From NCBI GenBank assembly GCA_023678885.1, contig CM042958.1, forward strand, positions 12,890,852 through 12,954,851: 64,000 nucleotides of DNA, written 5' to 3'. Under the pieces are notes generated by a model. That model saw only the letters and a list, made by a program, of their open reading frames with translations. It was not told the DNA's origin and did no database searches. A program made the translations under genes and the position numbers. Each line of letters begins with the position of its first letter. Within the stretch, counting starts at the first letter, position 1. The DNA comes from Pogostemon cablin. Lineage: Eukaryota > Streptophyta > Magnoliopsida > Lamiales > Lamiaceae. Positions 45,420 through 59,000 of the stretch are shown here, in pieces.

Positions 45420-45890
45420 ATTAATTAAGATCGTAAAGGATATTTTAGCACATTATGATTATATTGTGATTACATATATGGCAAATTAAATTTTACCACT
45501 AGGTCATATAAGTATAACTGATTCCAATTTTAATCCTCTGTTATTTACAATTCTGAATTTTAGTCATTTCTTGCTCACTATTAATCCAAATTTTGTATAT
45601 TTTTTTTAATTAATTCTGGACATTTTATAACATAAATAAATAAGTAAATTTAAATAAATTAAAGGGACTAAAAATAGGGGAAAATTTTGAGAATTGCAAT
45701 TATAAAAGGATTATGCAAGTATGATATTTTCTGTATGGGTATTTTTTGTGACATTGAAATCATCATATCTCCACTTAGCTATTCCAATATTCCAGTTTTC
45801 AGTATTCTTTTGCTATTTTCACTAATTCAATCTACTTTCTAGTATTATTAAACATTTTGAATTAATAGTACTGCAGAGAGGAATTAAATA
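45420..45890. repeat. Direct repeat, copy 2
   Basis: Partner of 44434-45100, about 1 kb away, same orientation, diverged by substitutions and small indels. It indicates a segmental duplication next to the dioxygenase relic. Confidence 0.75.
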
Positions 45891-46284
45891 TATGGAGTAT
45901 TACTGTAAAAAGATTGAGAAAATTGCAAAACTAGTCTCATCCGTCACGGTTACATTTGAAGTTGGTCCCATTCATTTTTATTTTTTTTTTTGACGTTTCG
46001 TTAATGTATGTATTTGTAATAAATATACGTATCAAAATAATAATTATATCAATCACTTTTAAAGTGCTATAAATGCCCATTAATACCTTGCACCGGATAA
46101 GTTTTTTCTCTCCCAAATCTATCCCTTGTGTTTCTAATTATAAAAAAAATCTAAAAAAATACTTAATATAGACTTGTAATATACGAGGCCTTGCATGCGA
46201 TATCATATTATGTTTCATTTTATTTTAAAAAAATAAATATAGTGAAATTAATAAAACATACAAATTTTGAATGCAATTTTGTTT

Positions 46285-47026
46285 TAGGGGTGGCTATTTA
46301 CACTCCCGGGATTACTAGACATACTTAAAAATTTTAATTTAAATATTACTGAGTAATAAGATTAAAATATCCTTATATTTTTTAAATTAGGGCAAAATTC
46401 ATTCTTTTGTCCTTAACAATAATCTGCTTTTTTGATAGGTATTCCTCCCACATCTCCTTATCAAGATCAATCACTTCCCTGTTCTCCAGCAACGAACGAT
46501 TTCAGATTAGACACCATGATGACGTGGCTCAGTATTGGGTGCAATTCGAAGAACTCCTCGTCGCAGCCGCACGAGAATGCAATTGAAACTCAAACCCTCC
46601 ATCCGTTCCGAATCCAAAAAAATTGAATGAATTACAAACCTTAAAATGGTCAAAGAGAGGAGGGAGACTTTAGCTTTTATTTATTTTGTTTATATACATA
46701 AACATTTTACAGAGAGTTGGAGAAAAGAGAATATGCTATTGTTTCTCAATATATTTTACTTGATTTCACCAGGAAATTTGTAGCTAGTCAAAATTTGGTT
46801 TCTTAAATCATTTTTAATCAATGTCTAATCCTATATTTGTAGATATCTCTAATTTCAAATTGTAGAAATAATTCATGAAATGGAAAAGTATATTTAAATT
46901 AAAAGGGCATAATAGTCTTGAATTGGGGTATGTATAGTAATTATTTAATTTTTAATAATATTTATTGGGGTATATATAATAATTGGGGTGTGTATAGTAC
47001 TATTGGGGTGCAAATAATCATCCCCT
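46285..47026. mobile_element. Non-autonomous inverted-repeat element with possible captured gene fragment
   Basis: The left end AGGGGTGGCTATTTACACTCC and the right end GGGGTGCAAATAATCATCCCC form an imperfect terminal inverted repeat. Inside, 46437-46625 is much richer in G/C than its surroundings and open on the plus strand for 64 codons, unlike the AT-rich remainder. The captured piece is not recognised on either strand. A target duplication was not found. Confidence 0.45.
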
Positions 47027-47039
47027 TTCTTTTATCCAA

Positions 47040-48994
47040 ATAATAATGATACATTTAGTCATTTAAACTAAATAATAAGTGTTTAAAAAAAACTAAATAA
47101 TACGCTGTTTAACATTTTATTATAAGAAAATTTTCATATAAAGATCCAAATTTTACTTTATGTCTCACTTTTGGATTTCATTTTAGGATTGTCTCATTTG
47201 AAGGTTTAATTTTAATTTTTTTCTCAATTAAGACTTGTCTTAATTTTAATTTTTTTTTTACAAATTCAATATAAATTATAGAAAAATATAAAATATTAAT
47301 AAAAAAGACATATTTTAATTTTATAGTTTAATTTGAAGGCGTATAATAATATTTTTAAACTATGTTGTATGATTTAAAATGAGAAAATAAATTACATTGT
47401 AAGTCTTAAAATGAGAACAAATTGAAAAACATAAAAATCAGGCCCTAATTTGAGAAAAATATCTAAATTTAGACCTTAATTTGAAACACTCAGGTCTTAA
47501 TTTGAGACCTAAACTAAAAATTAGGTCTTCCTATTAAATTCTTCCAAATTTAAACTGACTAATTAATTTCCCTTAAAAGCAATCGAATTTATCCTCGAAA
47601 TTAATCTACTTCTGCTTTTGGCAGATCGATCACCAAGAAATTTCCACGATTATTCTGAAAATTAGTTAGGGATGGTGTTTAGGATGTAAAATGACACCGG
47701 ATGTTCTAATTATACATTCTCACCATGTCCGGATACATTATAAACATCTTACTCCCCCATGTCATTTTACTATTTTTGTCATCCACTAGGCTATTTTAGG
47801 ATTGTAAGGAAACCACCACTAATATTTCATAATAATATTTTATATTTTCAAAAAACAAAAATACCCCACTACAATTAATGGATTAATTAGGTGGAATGGT
47901 AGAAAGGTAATTCAAAAATTCCACACACTCACTACACATTAAACAATAACACTTCTTAATTTATATGCACAAAAGCATTTGACCCTCTTAACTTGGGACG
48001 AAGGGAGTATGTTATACGAAAATCTGAACTTTTATTTATCTTTATGATTGATATTTATTGAAAGAAAATTTAAATTATTCATATTTTCCTTTTAGTATAG
48101 ATTTTATCTACTTATAGGAGTTGGTTTCTAGGTCCTTTTTGTCTGATGTCTTTTTATTATTGTTCTACTTTTGTACCGAATAATGGAAAGGGAGTCCGAA
48201 CTGTGCATTTTACCCGAGGCATAAAAGAAGCATTTTTTACGGGATCCCGAAACCACCAGCCACCCCGACCTAATTCATGTGTCCCAGGTGCACAAAGTAT
48301 GTAAGGATACACCATTTTATTCTAAAGGGTATATATTTTAATTAATAAGGATAAATTATTTTATTCTAAAGAGTATATACTTTTTATTAATATTTTTTAT
48401 TTTTTCAGAAAATAAAGTGTACATATCTTTATACTAAAGAGTATACAATTTAATTCTAAAGTATAAAGTGTATGGGCGCATGGTGTGCACGAGGAACACA
48501 AGTTTTTGCCATTTTAAAGATGTCATTCATTCAAAATTTCACAACAAAAATGTAACATAAGATTACATCGAAACGGTAACAATATTGACCGTTTTATGAG
48601 AAAAATATGTACATACTTCTTAAACAAATTTATCCCCCTTATACTAACTCGTCTAATTCGTCTCAATTATATTGGCCTATGCTCTGGTAACTGTAATCAT
48701 GTACTTCTAAATATACTTTAATAAATTGCGTAAATTTTTAATTATAAAAACAACTTATATAATTGGGACGGAGGAGTAATTTATTAAAAATAAAATTCAC
48801 ATGATCAGAAAGTCGCACACTCCGTTGGGAGTCTTAAATGGGCCCAAAACTATTTTACCTTATGTCTTATAATATTTTTTATTAAAATAATATATCTAAA
48901 AAATAATCATCAAGTTTATGGACATTTAATGATAATTTAAGAAATAATATATTAAATAGTATATATTTAATAAATGAGATAGTAAATAAAATAA

Positions 48995-49083
<89 letters not shown>

Positions 49084-49363
49084 CGGTAACTCAATTACTA
49101 TATCCTATTCGTTTTTAAACATGCTCACTTATGAACTCCTGGTATATGTTAATTCGGAAATAATTATTGATTTTTATGGAATTTGGCTATTTAACGTCTG
49201 TTATTAAGTAAAGTAATAAATAGATACCAGATAGCAGATAGAGAAGTTTCTTACAAAGTCCACACTTGAAAAATAATAATAATAAAATAAATTCCAGATA
49301 CATTATTACAAATTTACAACTATCCACTATATACACACAATAATAATACATCTAAATTCACAT

Positions 49364-49394
<31 letters not shown>

Positions 49395-50091
49395 CAAACA
49401 AACAATGTGTCAGCTCAAATATTGGGTGGAATATGGAATCCCAAATCGGAAGGAGGTAGTATTAAAAAGGCTCACAATTTTAAAATTAGAATGTACTAAG
49501 TTGACTAAATTAGGAGCAGTTCACCTGATCTAACCCATTAAATTTTAAAATAATTAATCCCCATCCTTAGATTTTAATTAATAACTAATTTTTTAATTTA
49601 TGTAATTACTATTATACCCTAAATTACACCATTAAATCCTTGGGTGCACTGACAGAATTACCCTAAAGTAAAATTGTTCACTGAACAAAAAAAAAAGGCT
49701 AACAATTTAGAGGAACAAAAAGAACATAATAAAAAAAGGATGTCATGCATTTGCATCTACAATAAAGACTTCACCCACATATTCCTTATATTGTTAAAAA
49801 TGTCCTTAAAATTACTATTCTGTCATATGTATAACGTTTAGATAAAGTTCTCAAAGAACAATATGACGATCAGTGTTACTTGTCAAAAACCTACCTAAAT
49901 CCACACTTTCGATCTCATCAAGATTGCATTTCATATTAGTTGCTCCTCACACATAAATCGAAAAAACACCATAGCAGTATGTACAGTTAAGCAGAATTGC
50001 GAGAAGCGAAAAACACCCTTTCCAAACTTTGTACACTAAAGAATCTCATTACATACCGATTGCTTCAAGAGCCCTACCTCTCCCAAAAAAT
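47040..50091. other. Repeat-rich intergenic DNA
   Basis: No gene. Contains a possible Stowaway-like MITE (about 47750-48010, right end GGGACGAAGGGAGTA), repeated AAAGAGTATA words (48300-48480), the long (AT)n tract, a poly(A) run at 49370-49394, and the 3' flank of NRPC1. Confidence 0.5.
48997..49080. repeat. (AT)n microsatellite
   Basis: An uninterrupted run of about 42 AT units. It produces a meaningless Tyr-Ile repeat frame on the minus strand. Confidence 0.98.
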
Positions 50092-53000
50092 TCATCCTAG
50101 TATAGTTTTTGTACCATAATCTAGCTCAACCGGCTCCATTCTGCAAAAAGTGAAGAATGAGAACAACAGATCAGATAGTGCTCACACAAAGAATCACCAG
50201 GTATATTGATTAAAAGGTGATATGGGAATGAGAGATGCCACATGTTATGAAGCTATAAACAATTTTTATTTTTATTTTTTTTGACAAAGGAGACCAATAA
50301 TGGACTGCCAGTAGATCAGTAAGCTTGTGCAAAACCAGCACTGAACGACAACATTCACAGGCTAGTACGAATGAAGATGTCATCTTTATTCAGGTTCTAC
50401 TGGTACATGACGGCATGACCTCTACCGGATTGTGAAGTAGAGGAATATGCATAGTGGATAACACCAGCTTATAAAAGCTCAAGTTTAATTGTAGAGTATG
50501 GATATCTTCGGCATCATAATAACACATACATGCCTCATGCATAATATTTGTGTCCAAAGAAAAGTTGAGAACTTATAAGTTGTATTTGGAAAACACGACT
50601 CTTTTTGGTGCGGGGGTGGGGGGGATCAGAACATTTAAATAAAGAAAGAAACTCAAAAGAACAAAAAACAAGCAGCCTAAACAGTGAATTGTATTAAATT
50701 CACCTAGTTCTCAGTAACAACAAAATGTCACATCAAAGACAAATATAATTTGCAGCTACAGCAGCATGTCTCACTATCGTCCCATAGTGAAAAAGACAGA
50801 CTGGTATAGATAGCCACTGCAGGTCAATATATTATCCAAATCTTAAATTTAATCCGGGAAGTGGTTAGCAGGTCTTAAATTCATTTGCAGTAATACCTTT
50901 CTTTTACAAAACATATACACACTAAATGTCAAGGTCTTGATAATATGGCACAACAATTTTAAAACAGTCACAATAACTCACCTCTGCCTAACTTTAAGCA
51001 TTCCAGTGCCGACTAATATAGGTATCCCCATAATAATGCATTCGCTAACACCTTCAATTTTATCCACCCTCCGACTGACAGAAGCATTGAAAAGGTGATC
51101 TGCTGTCTTCTCAAATGAAGCAAGCATCAGTATGCTATCTTTCATTTTCTGCACACCAAATCTTGTTATCCCCAAAACTTCACCCTAAAACAGTCACCAC
51201 ATGTGAATGAGCAAACTAGATAATCGTTGAGTTCAAAAGAGAAAGATACAACGGTTAAAAAACTAAACAATTCATGGAAATGGAAAATGGCCTGAGGCCA
51301 GGTTACAGAGAACTCATCATAGATTACCTAAATTTTAATTGCATAAGGTATTGGAAGACTTGGCACTAATATGATATTTTGATGAAACTTTTACACACTT
51401 GCCTTAGTTATAATGGTATAAACTAAATTCCTTTGTCCTCTCTCTTCCGTATTCCAAATAAACATATGAATGTGTTATCACTAATTTGCATCCTATTAAA
51501 ATTAGGATAAAAAATTAAATGTGGAACAAGAAAATTAGAGTAATCCGCAAAATTGCCAAAATATGATTCATTATGAGGTCACAAATGTAGAGTTGTCTAA
51601 TTCAAACAAACCGAAGTAACCTTATATGTCATTATATCTGCCAGAAGCATCATGTGGCGTATGTCTATGGTCATGTTATAGCTTGACATGGAATGCTGAA
51701 TCTCATCAATGATTTTCTTTCTTGCAGCTTCAATTCCAAGCGTCTGCTGAACTTCTATGACGTGATTACTTGACGTTCTGCAACCATCCACTCCTTCAAT
51801 GCCCATTACAGACAAAAGACCAGTCCTGGATGTAAAATCATTAAACTCAATTCTTATCCCATTAAATATCTAAAACTCCAAAATATAAAAACTTGAGGAT
51901 GAATGATATTTAAATAGTACTAATTTATATACAAGGAGAATGAGATGCTCACTGCTCTCTCATTGAAAAATATTCAAACATTTATAAACTACTATCTTTA
52001 CTAGGGAACTGGAAATTAAAATAGAAGCTCAACAAAAAATTCACCCCACTGAATTCAGATTTTAGTTAAGGAAATCAGATTACAATGCTCACAGCCGCTG
52101 GTATCATCCATTTAAGGTGTCAAGTATAGAACTACCAAAGTAAGAAAGGCCTGCTAGGTCAACATGCACAGGCCCACAAATGAGCCACACTGCAATAAGC
52201 CATCACTATAATAACCCACAAAATTTACCAAAAAGGTGAGGTTTTATTATTGTGGATCTAGTGGTACACTTCACCAACCCTTTTTAAAAATCTTATTTGA
52301 GATTTATGTTATGCAATCCACATAAAGGATAAAACTATTAAATATGTCGCACGGCCAACCCACAATATTGCACCATCAAAACACACCCCACCAATTACTC
52401 AACACACTAATGGTCCCACCCACCATTAACCCAACTAACTCAACCACCAAATGGTGGATTTTGGTGGATTGTGGGTCAACACAGCCAACCAACCATTTTT
52501 CTTGTAAAATACCATTTAATTTTTCAGGAGGGCAGACAACTAGTGAAATTTAACTGGGTCAATTTAGAGTGTGCCATCCAAAATGTGCTCTTAAATTAAT
52601 AATAAGTATACTATCTGCATTGAACCCATGCTATGTGCAGTTATTTAGTGCATATGTCATTTGCTGAAACTTACCCCTCTACCAGTAGGTTAAACTTCTT
52701 GTTTTGACTAGGACACTTTAGCACACGTCCAACAGAACTGATTCCCTGCCATCATAGAAAGAGAATAAAATACAGGAATTAAGTCATGAGAATCAACACC
52801 CCACATCAACATCAAAGGAAAAGATATTTGTGGCATAATAAAATTAATGTCCGTCAGTCTCACCTTCACCACAACATTGCCGAGCTTATTTTTAATCGAA
52901 TTGAGTTCAAATTGAAGTTTACTTTTCTCAGACTGCAGGACAATTTCCAGTTTTCCAGAATGTAATACTTTAATATGCTGCGACAAACATGCAATAGCAT

Positions 53001-56000
53001 CAACGATTAGAGAAACAATTTCTGAGTAGGCTCCCTGTATGGAAGTGCCTGCCAACAAACACATGTAAATATGTTCAGAAAAGTTCACCTGCTCCTTCAA
53101 TTTCAACTTCTTTGTTTGTATAATTGATTCTTTTACAGTATAAGCATCAATAGATAGCCCTGCTCCAAGAATTTTTTTCGTGTCAAGTGTCATAACTATG
53201 GAACCCGACCTTGATGTTTGTGTAATCCTTATGCTCTTGGCCACCTACAGAACAAAGAGTTGGCTGAGACTAAACTTCAACTTTTTGTACTTGCAATATA
53301 TGTATTCCAAAACATATAATATGGAATAATTAGTAGCTGGGAAGTGAAATTGAAAAAAATAATAGAAGGTGGTAGAAGGTAGTTAAACATATCAAAAATC
53401 CGAGTACACTAGAACTAGTATAAGCAGTCTGAGAGGACAAGAACCCAATGCCCAAACACAAATTAAAATGGAAGAGACTTACCTGCCCCAGAAGTGTTCT
53501 TTCAATACGTCCTTTCACCATTCTAGCTATTATATCACTGTTATCACACTGCAGTTCTGCAGTTATAATTGGCGTGTTGATTCTTTTAGCAGCATTGATA
53601 ATTTCTTTTATCCGCGGAACTCCAAGGGTGACATCTGTTACAAGATTAAGTTAAATCATAACTGAAACACCAAGAAAAATGTACAAGGTTAGATTAACTA
53701 AATTATCATTAGATGAGCATCATATCATAGCATACTCATGCTTGCAACTCCAGCAAAGTGGAAAGTTTTTAACGTCATCTGTGTTCCAGGCTCTCCAATA
53801 CTCTGAGCTCCAATTGCACCTATTGCAGTCCCAGGTTCAATTTTCTTGGAATGGTAACGAGAGATGCAAGTTTCTAAGAAAACCTACAAAAACAAGAAAA
53901 CAAGTAAGATACCAAATTAAATTTCTCTAGATGACCTAAAAACATATATGCATATGTAAGGGGAGAGAGAGAGAGAGAGGGAGCTATGGTAAGGAAAACA
54001 TCAAAACTCTCTCTCTCACTAATGCAATCTCTAGTCCCAAACATCAAAACTCTCTCTCTCACTAACGCAATTTCTAGTCCCAAAGGAAATATGGAATATA
54101 ATCAAATATTAGTCGGAGTAAAAAGGTATTCTTATTGAAAAGGCGTTACACATCCAAAAAATTATAAAGAGAAAATAAAGACAATTTCCAAAGAAACAAG
54201 AAATCATCCCCCTAATAATTTATATAATTATATTACAGGTAGAGATAAATATCATTGAGTTATCAAAAATCTCTCTTTCACAGCTGCATGATAATCTCAA
54301 CCGTGGCACAAAGTAGCAAATCTGCCTCATTCATGCACATGGAAGAACTCTGTTGCTGTGGGATTACAAAGAAAAGAAAATACCAGTAATTGTTGGCTGG
54401 TAATCCCAGCAATATTTGAAGCAACATTTTCAAGACAATACCGATCTTCTCCAGATATTTGCTCGCCGCTCAATTTCAGCATTATATCTGAGGTTGAATA
54501 TTTCTTCTCAATAAAATTTCTTAATGAGTTAGCAAAAGCCTCCAAGCATCCCTCTTTAAATGGGGTATCTGACGAAGGAAGAATGGACTGTGAGTGGCCC
54601 TCTTCAGGGGTTGTAGCAGTCTGTAAGAGCTTTTTCTCAATTGTCTCATCAGCTATTTTCTTAATTTCTTCAATAGTTAAACTCTTTTGCTCCATTGCAG
54701 GGCTAGTAGCCTGTCAAGAAATGCATAAAAGAGAATGATACAGCTCTAGAAACTAATATGTCAGATTTTTTACAGTTTGACTTTGGGATTCCTCTTAGTA
54801 AAGGATGTACAGTTTAGCGAGAACTATTGTTCCAGCTATTCTCTGGTCTATTCGGCTTGAAAGAAACATGAGAATATTTAACGATTGTTTGAAAATCTTG
54901 AGGGTTGTTTGAATAGAATTAAGTATAGCTGTATAGGACCAGCCTATGGGTATCTAACTATCAATTTAAGTATTTATGTGTTTCAGATTTAGACAGAGAT
55001 TTGGAATATAGCTATATAATCTAGGATTTAAATGTAACTTTGAGACTGCTCGTCCCTTTCTGGAATTAGTAAAAACAAATTGTTTCCTTACAAAAAAAAA
55101 AAAAAAGATACAGCTCCAGAAACTAATGATGTTCAGGAGAAGGGATAAGAGGATCATGTCAATACCTTGGCTTTCATAAATAATCTTTCAAAGTTCAGTG
55201 GAAGCCCACTTTTCTCTTCCATCTGTGCAGGATCCATCCCATCACCCCCATACATAAATTGTACAATGCAAGCACTGGCAGTTCTCACAGTATGATCATA
55301 GTAGACTGCTAGGTCTTCCAAAGCTTTCATGAGTCTGCGAGACATGTACCCTGTGTCTGCAGTTTTAACCTATAAAAGGAACAAAGGCTAAATCTATTTT
55401 AGGTTGAATTGACTGGAGGAAATCAAGAAAGAAAATGAATATGATCAACAGATTTATCATTGCAACAGAAAAGAATAAATATAAACAAATATAAAACAAA
55501 AATAAGCAACAAATATACAAAGGAGAAGAAAAAGAAGAAGAGTATGAATAAAGGTTCTCCTACTTCACTTGAATGGTTGAATAATACCTTAAGAGTTTTG
55601 TCTGCATTTTCTCAGCTAACCTGACGTTAAGAACATATGGTTGGCTTCATAACCCTAACTAAATGGCAGTACGTTTGACAAACTACAAACCAGTACAAGA
55701 TTTACCATATTTCACAATACTGTTCAACTTTTGAAGTAAAACTATTGTATATCATAAAGCTTAAGACAAATGCACAAGTTGATAGAAGAAATTACATTGA
55801 TCTCAGCTTAACTGAAAAGAATTCAAATAGGTTCAAGAAAAAAAATCTAAAAAGAAACAAAACATACCGCCGTATCCACCAGGCCTTCCCTTCCTCCCAT
55901 GGTGTGGAAAAAGAATTCAGTTGCTGACATACCAGTATAAAAAGAATTCTGAACAAAGCCGTTAGCCTGGCATTATATATAAAGATGAAATTTAACAACA

Positions 56001-59000
56001 GTAGAACATAAATTTATTAAAGAATAACCTATCCATATACATCTGAAAATATTCAATTTCAGCATCAAAGGAAAAAAAAATGACCACAACAGTATTGGTT
56101 ATAAGTATTTGACATGGCGCTTTTATTGAACATATTATCGTAATGAGAACCCAACAAGCTCTTGTTGTTGCCAAAGAGATAATTCACACTATTAACATCA
56201 ATGACACCTCCCATTTACAGTGCATTTTCAACAAATAAAAAGTATAATATCAATGAAAAAATGTACAAGAAATCATACAAAAAGGCATGCATCATCATTT
56301 ATCAAAAAAGAAGATAAACTAATGTAATCATTCAAGACATAACGCCATAAACTAATGTAAAAAGACATGTATCTTTAGCTAATTACCAATTATGTTCTTT
56401 AGACTTGAATATAAGAGTTCAAACTTCAGTTTATTAATGAATTAGTAATTGCTTAGGGGTTGCCCCCTAAACTCTCAACCTCTACAAATCACTCATTTAG
56501 AGGTACTTTTGGATAAAAAAACCAGTCAACTCAAGTGTACAATTCAACCAACCACATAGCAAAATTAAAATTTACTCAGAATAACCAAGAGTATAACATA
56601 CATCTGGGTCTTTAGCATCTCTTTCAAAATGAGGCAGAGTACGATCAACAAATCCATTTGGAGCTCTCCGACCTCCAACAGATTGCTGACCAACGCATGC
56701 TATCATCTGGCAGATATTTGAAGAAGATCCTTTGGAACCACACAGTGACATGATAAGGGGGCTATTCCTCCAATTTAAATTTTTCATACAGACCTACAAA
56801 AGAATTTAAATAATGAGTTACCACACCAACTATGTCCATCTGAATACAATAATAAGCAAATTTAATCACATATTGTAGCAGTCACCTATAATGATTACAC
56901 GTAAAAAAACTTAAAAGTTGAAGAAGCGTAAAGAGGAAAAAAACTACTCCCTCAGATCCATAAAACCTTCCACTCTTTCCTCATTTATTTGTCCAACAAT
57001 ACTCTTAACACTCCCAAAGTAATTAGCACTTTAATTTCAAAATTGTCACTCCCACCAAACACACACAACATTACTTTACACTTTATTTATTACCTAAAAA
57101 TACTAAGACACCCCAAAAATTCAACAAAGTTGGTCAAAAAATTAATTTTAGTAAATAACATAGACTAATAAACATAAACCATTATGTGGAACGGAAATAC
57201 TTGGCAATTTGTGAAAGCTGCATAGGTAGGTCATAACTTTATGTCAAATCAATGTATAAGAGGTCGTGACGATATGTGTAACAGAATATTGATTTATGTG
57301 AGAGAAGAGATGAGAAATGAGAGAGAATAGAGAAAGAGTACTAATTGAGGAGAGAGAAAGTACGTATGGTGGGTAGACTGGGGATCAATAGGGTTTGTAG
57401 GCAAACGAGAACAGGTTTAGGTTTTCAAAACCCATAAAAAACATGCCCTAAAATTAAACGTACACCATTCAACATCCATCACTTAATACATATATTAAAC
57501 ACTTGAGAAGACTTTCTGTGTCCTACCAATTGGGTATGGAAGCAACCATGTCATTCTAATATTCTATAGATACTAAAAATTCCATAGTACTACAGTTTTG
57601 GATGCTAACAGAGGAAAAGTGGACACAGAACTTAAAAAGGGCAATAAAATTTTATGAACCAGCAGAATCACTTAGAAATGAGTCAAGAGTACTAACGGCA
57701 GTCAGCACTAATCCTGAAATATCATATATTAACTCCTGGAGTGACAGAAAACAATATAACCCGCTAGACTAAAGTTGTACTTCCAGAATGCAAAATTCCC
57801 AAATTTCATTTAACTGTCTCAAAAGTCTGGCAGTTATAGGACTCAAAAGTTGTGGCATCTTACCTTTGCAATTGTATCGCGAATTTTATTTAATGTTCGC
57901 ATTATCATGTTTTCAAGAGTCTCAGCTCCATTGCAGCCCGGTAGCAGCTCCAGACTTCCAGATTTGTAACTCTTTATGTAATCTGTACAAAGATCATACT
58001 CCTTATCAATAGTCAACTTTATCTCTTTGTTTAATACAACCCCAGCTTGAACATCATCAATCCCAATCGAAAAACCATGATTTCCTATCCATCGAGCACT
58101 GTAAGAAAAGTAATAAAAACTATACTTCAGTATCTTTAAAGAAAATAAGAGTGCAAAAAACGTTAAGGAAAGAAATTAACAGTCAAATCAGCAATAATTC
58201 AATCCCAAGTTAAGCAGCTTATTGTACACCAGATTTCCCTATTTTAATACTGAAGTTCAATTCAGCTTCTTCAGTAACCCTTCACCCTTCATATGAACTT
58301 CACATACATTGAGATGCACTGTTCTCCCTAGTTTGTTTTATGAAAGAAACTACAGAAATTTTCCAGGGTTCATAAAGATTTTTTACCATACTTTAAAAGA
58401 GTTCATATGATTTTTATTTTATTGTACTCTTCTTTAAGACCAGCTGTAGATATAAGGCAGATTTTAAGAATGCAGCATCGCCAACTTGCCGGAGATCCAA
58501 GACTCTAACCAACCATTGTCACAATCAACATTTTTAACGAATGTACAACTCTTTCAGCATTCCACATAATTTAAAGATGTTGTCACAAGCTCTAATCCAT
58601 AAGTATATATATAAATAGAAATATGGAATGAAAAGGACTATTCATTCATCAGTACCTAGATTTGAATTTAAGAAGATTTAGAAGGTTCCTTGAGGTAAAA
58701 AAATATAATCCAGAAACAAAGATTTGAATGAAACCAAAGCATTCTGCATTAGCACACAATGATCTGCATAATTTTCCTGAATAAATACGTGTGTTTTATT
58801 TTAATTATCAATAAATCATCACCTGAAAAGAATGACAGTAGTCAGATAGGACAATCAATCTTGGTTTTGACCCATCCACCAATTATTAATGTTTTAAGGA
58901 TTTCCATTAGTGTGACTATACAACTGTAACATACAATTTTTTTATTTGGCCAATAAGAAGTGTCAAGAACAAAAGCACTACAGATATACACATAAAACAG

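Noticed and set aside
48882..49094. Minus-strand open frame of Tyr-Ile repeats
   Set aside because: It is simply the translation of the (AT)n microsatellite.
52978..53088. Continuous reading between two NRPC1 exons (retained-intron protein)
   Set aside because: The frame is open across this stretch, but GTGAACTT after KLKLKEQ and TTGTCGCAG before HIKVLHSG are good splice sites, and their removal restores the RPC1 alignment.
56944..57100. Stowaway-like MITE starting ACTCCCTCAGATCC
   Set aside because: Only one possible end was found and no inverted partner within 500 bases, so it was not listed as an element.
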